Shown here piece after piece: positions 1 through 8,916 of a stretch of 64,000 nt of DNA (position 1 is the stretch's first letter; each line of letters begins with the position of its first letter). The position numbers and the translations under genes are program-made. This DNA is from Candidatus Kryptonium sp. (GTDB lineage: Bacteria > Bacteroidota > Ignavibacteria > Kryptoniales > Kryptoniaceae), in assembly GCA_025060635.1 (NCBI GenBank), contig JANXBN010000001.1:248001-312000 (forward strand), in the 5' to 3' direction. A model generated the notes under the pieces. That model saw nothing but the letters and a program-made list of their open reading frames with translations, made no database searches and was not told the origin of the DNA.

Positions 1-1
1 A

Positions 2-2914
2 CAAGTTGATGAGGAAGTTCCTATAAGTAAAGATTTTAACACTTTTTCCTTGCCAATTTCAGTTGGGGAGAAAATAAATTACGAGCATTTTGTTTCCTTT
101 CTCGCTAAAAGTGGCTTTGAGAAAAAGAAATATGTTGAGTCAAGAGGAGATTACAGCACAAGGGGAAGCATAATTGATGTTTTCGGGTTTATAGGCGAAT
201 ATCCTATAAGAGTTGAATTTTTAGACGATGAAATCGCATCAATAAGGGAATTTGATATTTTCACTCAAAGATCTCTGCGCAATCTGAATCGTACGATCAT
301 AGTTCCGAAAATTAGGAACGCAAATGTTGAGATGATTAAGGTTTCAAAATTATTAGATGGTTCTATTTGCGTTGTTGAAGATAAAAATCTTGTGGTTCAA
401 GCAATTGATGAAAACATATTTGACGAGATCAGATGTAGAAAACTTATCAATATCTTACGACTTGAAGCTGGGGATTTAAGCGAAAATGTTATTGATTTTT
501 CCTCAAAGGCACAGCCATTTTTCAACAGCAGTATGACCCTTTTTTCAGATGAAGTTTCAAGGTTGCTTAAAAATGGTTTTGAGGTTTATCTCCTTTGTGA
601 TGGAAAAGATCAGATGGAAAGAATGAGAGATCTTGTTGAGGAGACAATGGGATTTGATGAAGCGATGAAGGTTCGTTTTATGGAAAAATCGTTAAATTTG
701 GGCTTTATTCTCACAAAAGATAGAATTGCTGTTTTCACAGAGCATGAGATTTTTAACAGGATAAAAGCGAGAAATTTCCTGAAATACCGAAAATTTAAGG
801 GGATAACGCTTCACGAGCTTGATATGTTAAAGATTGGCGATTTCGTCGTTCATGTTGATTATGGAATCGGTAAATTTGCAGGGCTCCAAAAGATTAAGAT
901 AAACGGGGTTGAGCAGGAAGCAGTCCGACTTGAGTATGCCGATGATGGAGTTCTGTATGTGAATTTAAATTACATCAACAGGATAAAAAAGTATCGTGGT
1001 GAGGAAGGTGTTGTTCCAAAGCTAAATAAACTCGGCTCAGCGGAGTGGGAAAGGCTCAAAGAAAGAACAAAAGATAGCATAAAAAAAGTCGCAAGGGATC
1101 TGATATGGCTTTATGCAAAGAGAAGTTATGTGAAAGGTTTTAAATTCTCCCCCGATAATTACTTACAGAAAGAGATGGAAGCATCTTTTATTTACGAAGA
1201 TACTCCTGACCAACGAAGGGCAACAATTGAAGTTAAGCAAGACATGGAAAGCGAGAAACCGATGGATAGATTAATTTGTGGAGATGTTGGATTTGGGAAA
1301 ACTGAAGTTGCTATTAGAGCTTCCTTTAAAGCTGTTCTTGACAAAAAGCAAGTTGCGGTTTTGGTCCCCACGACAATTCTTGCACATCAACATTATAAGA
1401 CATTTACAGAAAGATTAAAAAACTATCCAGTGAGGATAGAGGTCATTTCAAGATTGATCCCAAAAGCAAAACAAGTGAAAATAGTTGAAGAACTTTCAAG
1501 AGGTGAAATTGATATTATTATCGGGACACATAGGTTGCTTTCAAATGATATCAGGTTTAAGGATCTTGGCTTATTGATTATTGATGAAGAACATAGATTT
1601 GGGGTTGAAGCGAAGGAAAAATTAAGGAAGATGAAGGTTAATGTTGACACTTTAACTTTAAGTGCTACTCCGATTCCGAGGACACTGTATTTTTCACTTA
1701 TGGGTGCAAGAGATATGTCAATAATTAATACACCACCTCCAAATCGGCTTCCGATAATTACAAAAATAATAACTTTGGATTCACCAAAATTTAGAGATAT
1801 CGTGAAGAATGCAATTTACTATGAGGTAAGCAGAGGAGGACAAGTTTATTTCGTGGTTGATAAAATTGCTGAGATTGAGGATATTGCAAAATTTTTGAAG
1901 GAAATCGTCCCAGAGTTAAAGTTTGATGTTGTTCACGGGAAAATGAAACCATCCGCAATTGAAAGGGTGATGTTGAAATTTCTTGAGCAGAAGTTTGACA
2001 TCTTGATTTCAACTAAAATAATTGAAGCGGGGATAGATATTCCAAATGTAAATACGATTTTCATTTACAATGCTCATACATTCGGTCTTGCAGAAATTTA
2101 TCAACTTCGCGGAAGGGTCGGACGCTCAAATAGACAAGCGTATGCTTATCTTTTGATACCACCTGTTGAAACGATCGGGACAAACGCAATTAGAAGATTA
2201 TCTGCGATTGAAGAATTCACAGAACTTGGTTCTGGATTAAATCTCGCTCTGAAAGATATGGAAATTCGCGGAATTGGGAATCTTTTTGGAAAGGAACAAA
2301 CGGGATTTATAAACTCTGTTGGCTTTGACCTCTATTGTAAAATCCTTGAGGAAGCGGTGGAGGAATTGAAAGCACAGGAGTTTAAAGATATTTTCAAGAA
2401 TGAGAAAAAGTTAAAGAAGAAATTTGATGCGATTGTTTCCGTTGATTTGAGCATTTTCATCCCGGATTATTACATTGATTCTGACTCTGAGCGTTTCAAT
2501 TATTATCAGAAACTATACGATGCTGAAAGCCTTGAAGAGATTGAGGCGATAAGAGATGAACTTGAAGATAGATTTGGAAAGCCACCTGAAGAAGTTGAAA
2601 ATTTAATTCTTGTTGCGAAAGTAAAGCATTTGAGCGAGAAAAACTACATTCAGCGAGTTGAAATAGGGAGGGATTATGTTGTTGTAAGTTTGCGAAATGA
2701 GGTGATGGAATCGGAAGTTTTTAGAGACATTGTTGATGTTTTTTCAAGAGGTGCAAGTGTAAAGTTTGAAAAGAGTGGCAAGGATATGAAGTTGTTGTTA
2801 AGATTTAAGTATTCAATTTCAGCAAGGCAAAATCTCGTGAAGTTCTACGGTTTGCTTGAAGAGTTATTCTTTCAATTTTCTAATAATGAAAGAAACCTCG
2901 CCGCCAATCCATAA
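2..2914 (+). CDS. mfd: Transcription-repair coupling factor Mfd (5' truncated)
   Basis: The reading frame is open from the window edge, so the start lies outside; about 970 residues are visible of a family usually near 1100-1150. Mfd removes stalled RNA polymerase and recruits UvrA to template-strand lesions. Visible in order are the end of the UvrB-like region (RGSIIDVFGF), the RNA polymerase interaction domain (GDFVVHVDYGIGKF), a RecG-like translocase with Walker A GDVGFGKTE near base 1280 and DEEHRFGV near 1584, the TLSATPIPRT motif, the LRGRVGRS motif and a C-terminal TRCF domain. The 3' end overlaps the convergent lexA-like gene by 51 bases. The identification is secure. Confidence 0.97.
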   Translation, partial: QVDEEVPISKDFNTFSLPISVGEKINYEHFVSFLAKSGFEKKKYVESRGDYSTRGSIIDVFGFIGEYPIRVEFLDDEIASIREFDIFTQRSLRNLNRTIIVPKIRNANVEMIKVSKLLDGSICVVEDKNLVVQAIDENIFDEIRCRKLINILRLEAGDLSENVIDFSSKAQPFFNSSMTLFSDEVSRLLKNGFEVYLLCDGKDQMERMRDLVEETMGFDEAMKVRFMEKSLNLGFILTKDRIAVFTEHEIFNRIKARNFLKYRKFKGITLHELDMLKIGDFVVHVDYGIGKFAGLQKIKINGVEQEAVRLEYADDGVLYVNLNYINRIKKYRGEEGVVPKLNKLGSAEWERLKERTKDSIKKVARDLIWLYAKRSYVKGFKFSPDNYLQKEMEASFIYEDTPDQRRATIEVKQDMESEKPMDRLICGDVGFGKTEVAIRASFKAVLDKKQVAVLVPTTILAHQHYKTFTERLKNYPVRIEVISRLIPKAKQVKIVEELSRGEIDIIIGTHRLLSNDIRFKDLGLLIIDEEHRFGVEAKEKLRKMKVNVDTLTLSATPIPRTLYFSLMGARDMSIINTPPPNRLPIITKIITLDSPKFRDIVKNAIYYEVSRGGQVYFVVDKIAEIEDIAKFLKEIVPELKFDVVHGKMKPSAIERVMLKFLEQKFDILISTKIIEAGIDIPNVNTIFIYNAHTFGLAEIYQLRGRVGRSNRQAYAYLLIPPVETIGTNAIRRLSAIEEFTELGSGLNLALKDMEIRGIGNLFGKEQTGFINSVGFDLYCKILEEAVEELKAQEFKDIFKNEKKLKKKFDAIVSVDLSIFIPDYYIDSDSERFNYYQKLYDAESLEEIEAIRDELEDRFGKPPEEVENLILVAKVKHLSEKNYIQRVEIGRDYVVVSLRNEVMESEVFRDIVDVFSRGASVKFEKSGKDMKLLLRFKYSISARQNLVKFYGLLEELFFQFSNNERNLAANP

Positions 2915-3493
2915 GTTTTTGTCCCCTTCATTGAATTTCAAAGTTTCGTAACCCCTGCTTGACGGAAGTAGGTAAATTTCACCGTTATCGTTTTTATAGC
3001 GACGGATTAGCCCTTCGCTACCAACCACGGCGAACACAATTGAATTGTTTTTTATGTTTTGATTTTGTGTTACGATAGCGATGTCCCCCTTGAAGATTCC
3101 ATCTTTTTGCATTCCATCATCTGGGACCTCAAGAGCAAATTGTGGGGAAAAACTAAACAATTTTGGATCAAGTTTGATAGTCCCACTCAAGTTGGCAAAC
3201 ATCGCTAAAGGATTTTGAGCATCAAATGTTGAAATTAAAGGTATTTCTTTAAACTCGTTATGTGATTCGTTAAGTTTAAAGTCGTTGATGTTTATGTTTC
3301 TTGACTTAAGATTCGTTCGCTGTATGTATCCTTTTTTTTCAAGCGACTTTAGGATTGAGTAGACGGCATTTGTTGATTTGAAGTTAAATTTTTTACAGAT
3401 TTCTCGTATCGTTGGTGGTTTTTGGTTTTCAAGCGTGTATTTTTTGATGAACTCAAGAATTAGATTTTGCTTTTCGGTTAGCGTTTTCTTCAT
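2864..3493 (-). CDS. lexA: LexA-family repressor lacking autocleavage residues
   Basis: A 209-residue protein with the LexA layout: an N-terminal winged helix (residues 1-65, TIREICKKF and STNAVYSILKSLEKKG as recognition region) and a C-terminal S24-type domain (85-209). Aligned by spacing to E. coli LexA, the cleavage pair Ala84-Gly85 is Ala92-Gln93, the nucleophile Ser119 is Gly127 (VPDDGM instead of xxGxSM) and the general base Lys156 is Arg164 (GLIRRY); the two 35- and 37-residue spacings are preserved exactly. Fold and DNA binding therefore look intact while self-cleavage should be impossible. ATG at 3493 is preferred over an upstream TTG because AGAGAGG sits about 6 bases before it. The 3' end overlaps mfd. 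Known family: SOS repressor. Inference: a non-cleavable or repurposed LexA, as in some cyanobacteria. Confidence 0.88.
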   Translation of the reverse strand: MKKTLTEKQNLILEFIKKYTLENQKPPTIREICKKFNFKSTNAVYSILKSLEKKGYIQRTNLKSRNININDFKLNESHNEFKEIPLISTFDAQNPLAMFANLSGTIKLDPKLFSFSPQFALEVPDDGMQKDGIFKGDIAIVTQNQNIKNNSIVFAVVGSEGLIRRYKNDNGEIYLLPSSRGYETLKFNEGDKNLWIGGEVSFIIRKLKE

Positions 3494-3527
3494 TTTCAAC
3501 CTCTCTGACCTTCGGTTTTTACTTGCC

Positions 3528-3559
3528 TCAATATACTGAACATTTGTTCAAAAATCAAG
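3528..3559 (-). promoter_or_regulatory. lexA promoter
   Basis: Read on the minus strand: TTG (complement of 3556-3558), 20 bases, then TATATTGA (3528-3535). This equals a sigma-70 -35/-10 pair with a 17-base spacer. It lies 35 bases upstream of the lexA ATG, and the spacer holds the LexA-type palindrome. Confidence 0.6.
3537..3550. promoter_or_regulatory. LexA box (GAAC-N4-GTTC type)
   Basis: TGAACATTTGTTCA is a 6+6 inverted repeat with a 2-base centre and fits the GAAC-N4-GTTC SOS operator known from Gram-positive bacteria and several other phyla. It sits between the -35 and -10 elements of the lexA promoter, the expected place for autorepression. Confidence 0.75.
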
Positions 3560-3638
3560 TGAGATATTAAATTTCTTTCAGGAAGATTTTTTGTAAATAC
3601 GAAATAACGCTTTTGGCGAGGCAAAATGCCATAGGGGC

Positions 3639-3668
3639 TTGACTGAATGATATAAAAACTTATATTTA
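3639..3668 (+). promoter_or_regulatory. dcw cluster (mraZ) promoter
   Basis: TTGACT at 3639-3644, a 16-base spacer and TATATT at 3661-3666 (TATATTTA extended). It is the only good sigma-70-like pair upstream of mraZ and would start transcription just before the MraZ boxes. Confidence 0.65.
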
Positions 3669-3675
3669 AAGTGCT

Positions 3676-3702
3676 GTGGTAAATTGTGGTAAATTGTGGT
3701 AA
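3676..3702 (+). promoter_or_regulatory. MraZ operator: three GTGGTA boxes at 10-base period
   Basis: GTGGTAAATT occurs at 3676 and 3686, and GTGGTAAAAA at 3696. Tandem GTGG-type hexamers spaced by 4 bases upstream of mraZ are the known target of MraZ, an autorepressor of dcw clusters. The boxes cover the predicted transcription start and leader. Confidence 0.85.
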
Positions 3703-3717
3703 AAAATTAAATTTTCT

Positions 3718-4164
3718 ATGTCGTCATTCAAAGGAAGTTACATATACGCAGTGGACGAGAAAGGACGCGTGAGTATCCCTGCAAGAATGCGGAAATATCT
3801 TTCGCCAGAAGCAAACGAGACATTTGTAATAACGAGAGGTACTGAAACTTGTCTTTTTCTCTTTCCGCTTGATGAATGGGAAAAACTTGAGAAAAGGTTA
3901 AAAGAATTAAATACATTTAATCCGCAACATCGTCTTCTGATAAGAATTCTTTTAATGTGGGCTGTTGAGGTTACGCTTGATAATCAATCAAGAATAATGA
4001 TTCCTAAAAATCTTCTTGAGTTCGCAAAAATTGACAAAGAAGCACTTATCATAGGAGCACTTGATAGAATTGAGATATGGAACCCGGAAGTTTTTAATGA
4101 GTATGTAAACACTCAACCTGAAAGTTACGAAAGCATTGCAGAAAAAGTTTTGGGATTAAAATGA
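3718..4164 (+). CDS. mraZ: Transcriptional regulator MraZ
   Basis: 148 residues with two SpoVT/AbrB-like DNA-binding halves: YAVDEKGRVSIPARMR near residue 10 and VTLDNQSRIMIPKNLL near residue 85. MraZ forms a ring-shaped oligomer, binds repeated GTGG boxes and represses its own dcw operon. Three such boxes lie just upstream. No clear Shine-Dalgarno sequence precedes the ATG; the upstream sequence is AT-rich. The stop overlaps the rsmH start (ATGA), so the two are translationally coupled. Confidence 0.96.
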   Translation: MSSFKGSYIYAVDEKGRVSIPARMRKYLSPEANETFVITRGTETCLFLFPLDEWEKLEKRLKELNTFNPQHRLLIRILLMWAVEVTLDNQSRIMIPKNLLEFAKIDKEALIIGALDRIEIWNPEVFNEYVNTQPESYESIAEKVLGLK

Positions 4165-5087
4165 CGGAAAAGTTTTTCCACATACCTGTTATGCTTGATG
4201 AAGTTATGAAATTTTTGATAACTCGTGACGATGGGATCTATGTTGATGGAACCATTGGAGGCGGAGGACATGCCGAAGAAATTTTAAAAAGAACGAAAGC
4301 GAAGGTAATTGGCTTTGATATTGATCCGAAAGCGATAGAGTTTGCAAGTGAAAGGTTAAAAATCTTTAAAGACAGAGTTGTGATCCTTAACAAAAATTAT
4401 GCGGACATTAAAGATAGTTTGAGAGAACTCGGAATAGAGAAAATAACAGGCTTTTTGCTTGATCTTGGCGTTTCATCTTTTCAACTTGACTATGGAGGAG
4501 GTTTCAGCTTCAGATATGAAGACAAGCTTGATATGAGGATGGATAGATCTTCAGACTTGACAGCGGAATATATTTTAAACAATTATTCTGAACTGGAAAT
4601 TGCTGACATAATTTTCAAATTTGGGGAGGAACCAAAAGCTAGAGCAATTGCGAAGGAGATTGTAAGATACAGAAGGAAAAAAAAGATAGAAACCACGAGT
4701 GAGCTTGTGAAGATAATTGATAAAGTTGCGAGCAAAAAATACAGATTGAAAGTTCTCGCAAGGGTTTTTCAGGCTTTGAGAATTGCGGTGAACAAAGAGC
4801 TTGATAACTTAAAAATTGCGCTTGAGTCAGTTATAGATGTTCTTGAGAGAGGCGGAAGGATTGTTGTTATCTCGTATCATTCGCTTGAGGATAGAATTGT
4901 GAAAACATTTTTTAAAGAAAACGAGAAAAAGTGTGTTTGTTCATCTGGCGCTTCAGAATGTATCTGTGGAAAAGTTCAAGTTATAAAAATTTTAACGAAG
5001 AAGCCGATCGTGCCAAGCGAAAATGAAATAAGCTTAAATCCGAGGGCAAGAAGTGCAAAATTAAGAGCCGGAGAAAAATCAATTTAA
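4161..5087 (+). CDS. rsmH: 16S rRNA (cytosine1402-N4)-methyltransferase RsmH
   Basis: 308 residues, the usual length. RsmH uses SAM to methylate N4 of C1402 in the 16S rRNA P site. The N-terminal HIPVMLDEVM and the SAM-binding GTIGGGGHAEEIL are evident, as are the LLDLGVSSFQLD motif and the C-terminal NPRARSAKLR signature. Second gene of the dcw operon, coupled to mraZ by a 4-base overlap and followed 6 bases later by ftsL. Confidence 0.97.
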   Translation: MTEKFFHIPVMLDEVMKFLITRDDGIYVDGTIGGGGHAEEILKRTKAKVIGFDIDPKAIEFASERLKIFKDRVVILNKNYADIKDSLRELGIEKITGFLLDLGVSSFQLDYGGGFSFRYEDKLDMRMDRSSDLTAEYILNNYSELEIADIIFKFGEEPKARAIAKEIVRYRRKKKIETTSELVKIIDKVASKKYRLKVLARVFQALRIAVNKELDNLKIALESVIDVLERGGRIVVISYHSLEDRIVKTFFKENEKKCVCSSGASECICGKVQVIKILTKKPIVPSENEISLNPRARSAKLRAGEKSI

Positions 5088-5093
5088 ATTCAG

Positions 5094-5381
5094 ATGAGCA
5101 AGGAGAAGGATAAAATAAGTGGAGCAAAAATTTTGTTGTTTCTCCTGATCAGTGGTGCAATCATAGTTGCGTATATATGGAATTCTTACATTGTTGATAA
5201 ACGAACCGATGAAATTATCAAACTTGAACGAAAGATTGAGCAGTTAAATGTAGAAAAGTTGATTCTTGAAGCAAGATATGAAAAACTTGTCTCGGTTAAT
5301 TATGTTGTTCCATATGCGAAGCAGAAACTTGGGCTTACTTTTCCAAGAGAAAATCCGAAAGAAATTATAGTAAGAAAGTGA
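5094..5381 (+). CDS. ftsL: Cell division protein FtsL-like
   Basis: 95 residues: a short cytoplasmic Lys-rich tail, one membrane segment (ILLFLLISGAIIVAYIW, about residues 13-30) and a periplasmic coiled coil (IIKLERKIEQLNVEKLILEA). The sequence is weakly conserved, so the call rests on topology and on position between rsmH and ftsI, where FtsL is found in nearly all dcw clusters. FtsL bridges FtsQ and FtsB and activates FtsWI. The end overlaps the ftsI start by 4 bases. Confidence 0.82.
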   Translation: MSKEKDKISGAKILLFLLISGAIIVAYIWNSYIVDKRTDEIIKLERKIEQLNVEKLILEARYEKLVSVNYVVPYAKQKLGLTFPRENPKEIIVRK

Positions 5382-7402
5382 TTGGTGAGTTCAAAAATAG
5401 CACCTTGAAGGACTTGGAGGTAATTTTCAGAAGGCGATTGGATTTTTTGTTTTATCTTTTTGTGATTTTTGTCGTGCTTGTTGTTTTGCGACTTGTTAAG
5501 GTTCAAATCTTTGATCATAATTATTATGCTTCTATTTCAAATGTTCAGTATTTTACCAAGATAACCTTGCCAGCGAAGCGCGGGTTGATATTTGATAGAG
5601 AGGGACGGATTCTTGTGACGAATCACATAATATCTGATATAGCTGCAGATCCATTTTATCTAAAGAAGATCGGTGCTGATGTAGATAAAATTGCGGAAAA
5701 CCTCGTGAAAATTTTCGGGGGAGAGAAAAGATATTACATTGAGAAGTTGAAAGAAAGCAAAAAGAGGTTTGTTTGGCTTGTTAGAAATGCAACGAGCGAG
5801 GAAATCGCAAAGTTTGATGAATTTATCAATGCATTAAAAACGCGTCGCGAGAGGGAAATTTATCGTGGGCTAATTAAAATAGAAAAGTTCAAAAGATATT
5901 ATCCGTATGACAAACTTGCAAGCCATGTGCTCGGTGTGGTAAATACTGATGGTAAGGCATTGATGGGAATTGAACTTGAATTTGATGAGATTTTAAAAGG
6001 TAAGGATGGATATATGAAATTGACAAGAAATGCACTCGGAGATATCAAAGCAGCTGGTGGAGTTGAGAAAGTTGAACCAATTGATGGATATAGTTTAGAG
6101 TTAACTATTGATGTAGGCGTTCAAACAATAATTGAGGAAGAACTTGAGAGGGCAGTAAAAGAATTTGAAGCCAAGAGCGGTGTCGTAATAGTTGTTGATC
6201 CGTGGACGGGTGATATACTTGGATTGGCAAATTATCCAAATTTTGATGCAAATAACTATTGGCTTTTTGATTCAGAAAGTTTCAAAAACAGAGCTATTGT
6301 TGACGCTTTTGAGCCAGGTTCAACATTTAAAATTGTCCCATCTTCACTTTTACTTGAAAAGGATCCTACAAAGTTATATTCAAAAGTTGATGCGGAAGGT
6401 GGGGAAAGCGTGATAAGAGGAGTTAAGGTCGTTGACTTTAAACCGAATAAAGTTTTGAGTTTTGAGGAAGTTTTGAAGTATTCAAGCAATATAGGGATAG
6501 CCAAGTTGGGACTTGAGCTTGATAAAGTTGAATTTTACAGACATATAAAGAACTTTGGCTTCGGAACTTACACTGGAATTTTGCTTCCAGCTGAGGAGCG
6601 AGGTGAGGTTAAAGTTCCTGATCAATGGTCCCCAGCAACGAAAATTTACCTGTCTTTTGGATATGAGCTGAGAGCAACGCCACTTCAAATTACAATGGCT
6701 TACGCAAGCATCGCAAACGGTGGAATTTTAATTCAACCAAGATTAGTGCGAAAGGTACTTGACTCGGAGGGTAAAATTGTTAAGAGTTTTCCAGTGATCA
6801 AAGTCAGGAGGGTCATTTCGGAAAGGACAACAGAGATTTTAAAGAACATCCTTGAAAAGGTTGTAAATGAGGGCACAGGAATCCAAGCGAGGGTTGATGG
6901 TTTAAGAGTTGCTGGAAAAACAGGAACAGCGCAGATATACGAATTCGGTTTTTATTCAAAGACGCATTATCGTGCGTCATTTGTTGGATTTTTCCCCGTT
7001 GATAAGCCAAAATATGTTTGTTTTGTTATGCTTGAATCTCCAAAGAAAAATTATGCTGGTGGCGTTGTCGCAGCACCTGTTTTCAAAAGAATTGCCGAAC
7101 AATTATCAAAGATTTCGCTAATTAGTGTTGAATCGGAAGAGAAAAGTTATGTTTTGAACAAAACTCAGGGAAGCCCTTATAAAGAGAGAAAAGATGATGA
7201 TGTGAAAAAAACTATGGACAATAGATTGATGCCTAATTTAAAAAATTTAAGCGTTCGCTCGGCGCTTGAAAAGGTCTCGGCCTTGGATATGAAAGTCAAT
7301 ATCGTTGGTTCTGGAATTGTCGTGGATCAAGTTCCAAAACCGGGGACGAAGATAAAGCCCGGGACTGAGTGTACTCTCTATTGTCGTGATGATTTAAAAT
7401 AA
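5378..7402 (+). CDS. ftsI: Septal peptidoglycan transpeptidase FtsI (PBP3) with PASTA domain
   Basis: 674 residues: one N-terminal membrane anchor (about 25-42), a PBP dimerisation domain (KRGLIFDREGRILVTN) and a transpeptidase domain with all three signatures: S315-T-F-K, S369-S-N371 and K514-T-G. A C-terminal PASTA domain (about 620-674, VDQVPKPGTKIKPG) makes it resemble SpoVD/Gram-positive and Bacteroidota FtsI more than E. coli FtsI. The start is GTG, overlapping the ftsL stop. It cross-links septal glycan with FtsW, encoded downstream. Confidence 0.96.
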   Translation: MIGEFKNSTLKDLEVIFRRRLDFLFYLFVIFVVLVVLRLVKVQIFDHNYYASISNVQYFTKITLPAKRGLIFDREGRILVTNHIISDIAADPFYLKKIGADVDKIAENLVKIFGGEKRYYIEKLKESKKRFVWLVRNATSEEIAKFDEFINALKTRREREIYRGLIKIEKFKRYYPYDKLASHVLGVVNTDGKALMGIELEFDEILKGKDGYMKLTRNALGDIKAAGGVEKVEPIDGYSLELTIDVGVQTIIEEELERAVKEFEAKSGVVIVVDPWTGDILGLANYPNFDANNYWLFDSESFKNRAIVDAFEPGSTFKIVPSSLLLEKDPTKLYSKVDAEGGESVIRGVKVVDFKPNKVLSFEEVLKYSSNIGIAKLGLELDKVEFYRHIKNFGFGTYTGILLPAEERGEVKVPDQWSPATKIYLSFGYELRATPLQITMAYASIANGGILIQPRLVRKVLDSEGKIVKSFPVIKVRRVISERTTEILKNILEKVVNEGTGIQARVDGLRVAGKTGTAQIYEFGFYSKTHYRASFVGFFPVDKPKYVCFVMLESPKKNYAGGVVAAPVFKRIAEQLSKISLISVESEEKSYVLNKTQGSPYKERKDDDVKKTMDNRLMPNLKNLSVRSALEKVSALDMKVNIVGSGIVVDQVPKPGTKIKPGTECTLYCRDDLK

Positions 7403-7419
7403 ACAAGTTAAAAGAACAA

Positions 7420-8916
7420 ATGAGGCTAGCTGAAATTTTAAAATATCTTAAGATCAAAAAATTTACAGGTGATGACGCGGTAGAAATAAGAGGAATTGCT
7501 TATGATTCGCGTCGTGTTCAAGAGGGAGACCTTTTCGTTGCGATAAAAGGTTTGAATGTTGATGGACACAGGTTTGTTCCAGAGGCGGTGTTAGCTGGAG
7601 CTATTGCGGTCGTCCTTGAAGATGACATTTTAGAAGATGGGTATTTCATTGAAAGAGGCGTTGCAAAAATTTTAGTTGCTGATTCAAGGAAGGCGCTTGC
7701 TATTATTTCATCAGCGTTTTACGGTTTTCCGTCAAAAAAGTTGAAACTTGTCGGTGTGACGGGGACAAATGGAAAAACTACGACGACGCATCTTGTTAAA
7801 TCGGTTCTTGAATCCGCTGGTTTAAAAACTGGGTTGATCGGGACAATAAATTATGTAATCGGAGATGAGGTCATACCAGCTGGGCAAACGACCCCTGAGG
7901 CACTTGAACTTAATTTGTTTTTAAGCAAGATGGTTGAAAAGGGTATCTCAGCCTGTTCAATGGAGGTTTCATCACATGCTTTGGCGCTTGACAGAGTTTA
8001 TGGGCTTGATTTTGATGTCGGAGTTTTTACAAACTTAACACAAGATCATCTTGATTTCCATCAGACATTTGAGGCATATTTCCAGGCAAAGAAAATTTTA
8101 TTTGATTCCTTAAAACAATCTGCTTATGCAATTTTTAACATTGACGATCCAAACGGAGAGAGAATTGTTTCGGATACTAAAGCGACGAAGTTATCTTACG
8201 GAAAAAGCGAAAGAGCCGATGTTAGAGTTATAGACATTAATATGAACTTTGATGGGACGAAAATAGTAGTTCAAACACCAACGAAAGATGCGTTGGAGAT
8301 ACACTCAAAGCTAATTGGTGAATTTAATGTTTATAATATCCTTTCCGCAGTTGCGGTCGGCTATGCCCTCGGAATTAAATATGAAGATATTAAGAATGGA
8401 ATTGAAAATCTTGAAAATGTGAAAGGGAGATTTGAAAAGATAATTTCGCCAGATGGATACACTGTGATAATTGACTACGCTCATACGCCAGATGCACTTG
8501 AAAAGTGTATTGATACAATTTTAAGGTTAAGAAAACAAGTTGGTGGAGGTAAATTGATAACTGTTTTTGGATGTGGCGGTGACAGGGATAAAGGCAAAAG
8601 ACCGATAATGGGAAGGATTTCAACTGAGAAAAGCGATATAACTGTAATAACTTCAGACAATCCGAGGTTTGAGGATCCAGAGAAAATTATTTCGGACATT
8701 CTTGAAGGAGTTAAGAAAGATTCAGTTTATTACATTTTTGTTGATCGTAAGGAGGCAATTGAAAGAGCGCTTGAGATGGCTGAAAAGGGCGATATTGTTT
8801 TAATTGCTGGAAAAGGACATGAAGAGTATCAAATCGTAAGAGATGTTAAGATTCCTTTCAGCGATAGTCAAGTTGTTTTTGAGTTCTTTCAAACAAAAAG
8901 AAAGGAACAAGTTTGA
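7420..8916 (+). CDS. murE: UDP-MurNAc-tripeptide synthetase MurE (meso-DAP adding)
   Basis: 498 residues. It adds the third stem-peptide residue to UDP-MurNAc-L-Ala-D-Glu using ATP. The P-loop VTGTNGKTTTTH is near residue 110 and the C-terminal KGHEEYQ motif is present. The DNPR motif (SDNPRFEDP) is the known marker for meso-diaminopimelate rather than lysine, so the cell wall is inferred to be of the DAP type. The end overlaps murF by 4 bases. Confidence 0.96.
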   Translation: MRLAEILKYLKIKKFTGDDAVEIRGIAYDSRRVQEGDLFVAIKGLNVDGHRFVPEAVLAGAIAVVLEDDILEDGYFIERGVAKILVADSRKALAIISSAFYGFPSKKLKLVGVTGTNGKTTTTHLVKSVLESAGLKTGLIGTINYVIGDEVIPAGQTTPEALELNLFLSKMVEKGISACSMEVSSHALALDRVYGLDFDVGVFTNLTQDHLDFHQTFEAYFQAKKILFDSLKQSAYAIFNIDDPNGERIVSDTKATKLSYGKSERADVRVIDINMNFDGTKIVVQTPTKDALEIHSKLIGEFNVYNILSAVAVGYALGIKYEDIKNGIENLENVKGRFEKIISPDGYTVIIDYAHTPDALEKCIDTILRLRKQVGGGKLITVFGCGGDRDKGKRPIMGRISTEKSDITVITSDNPRFEDPEKIISDILEGVKKDSVYYIFVDRKEAIERALEMAEKGDIVLIAGKGHEEYQIVRDVKIPFSDSQVVFEFFQTKRKEQV

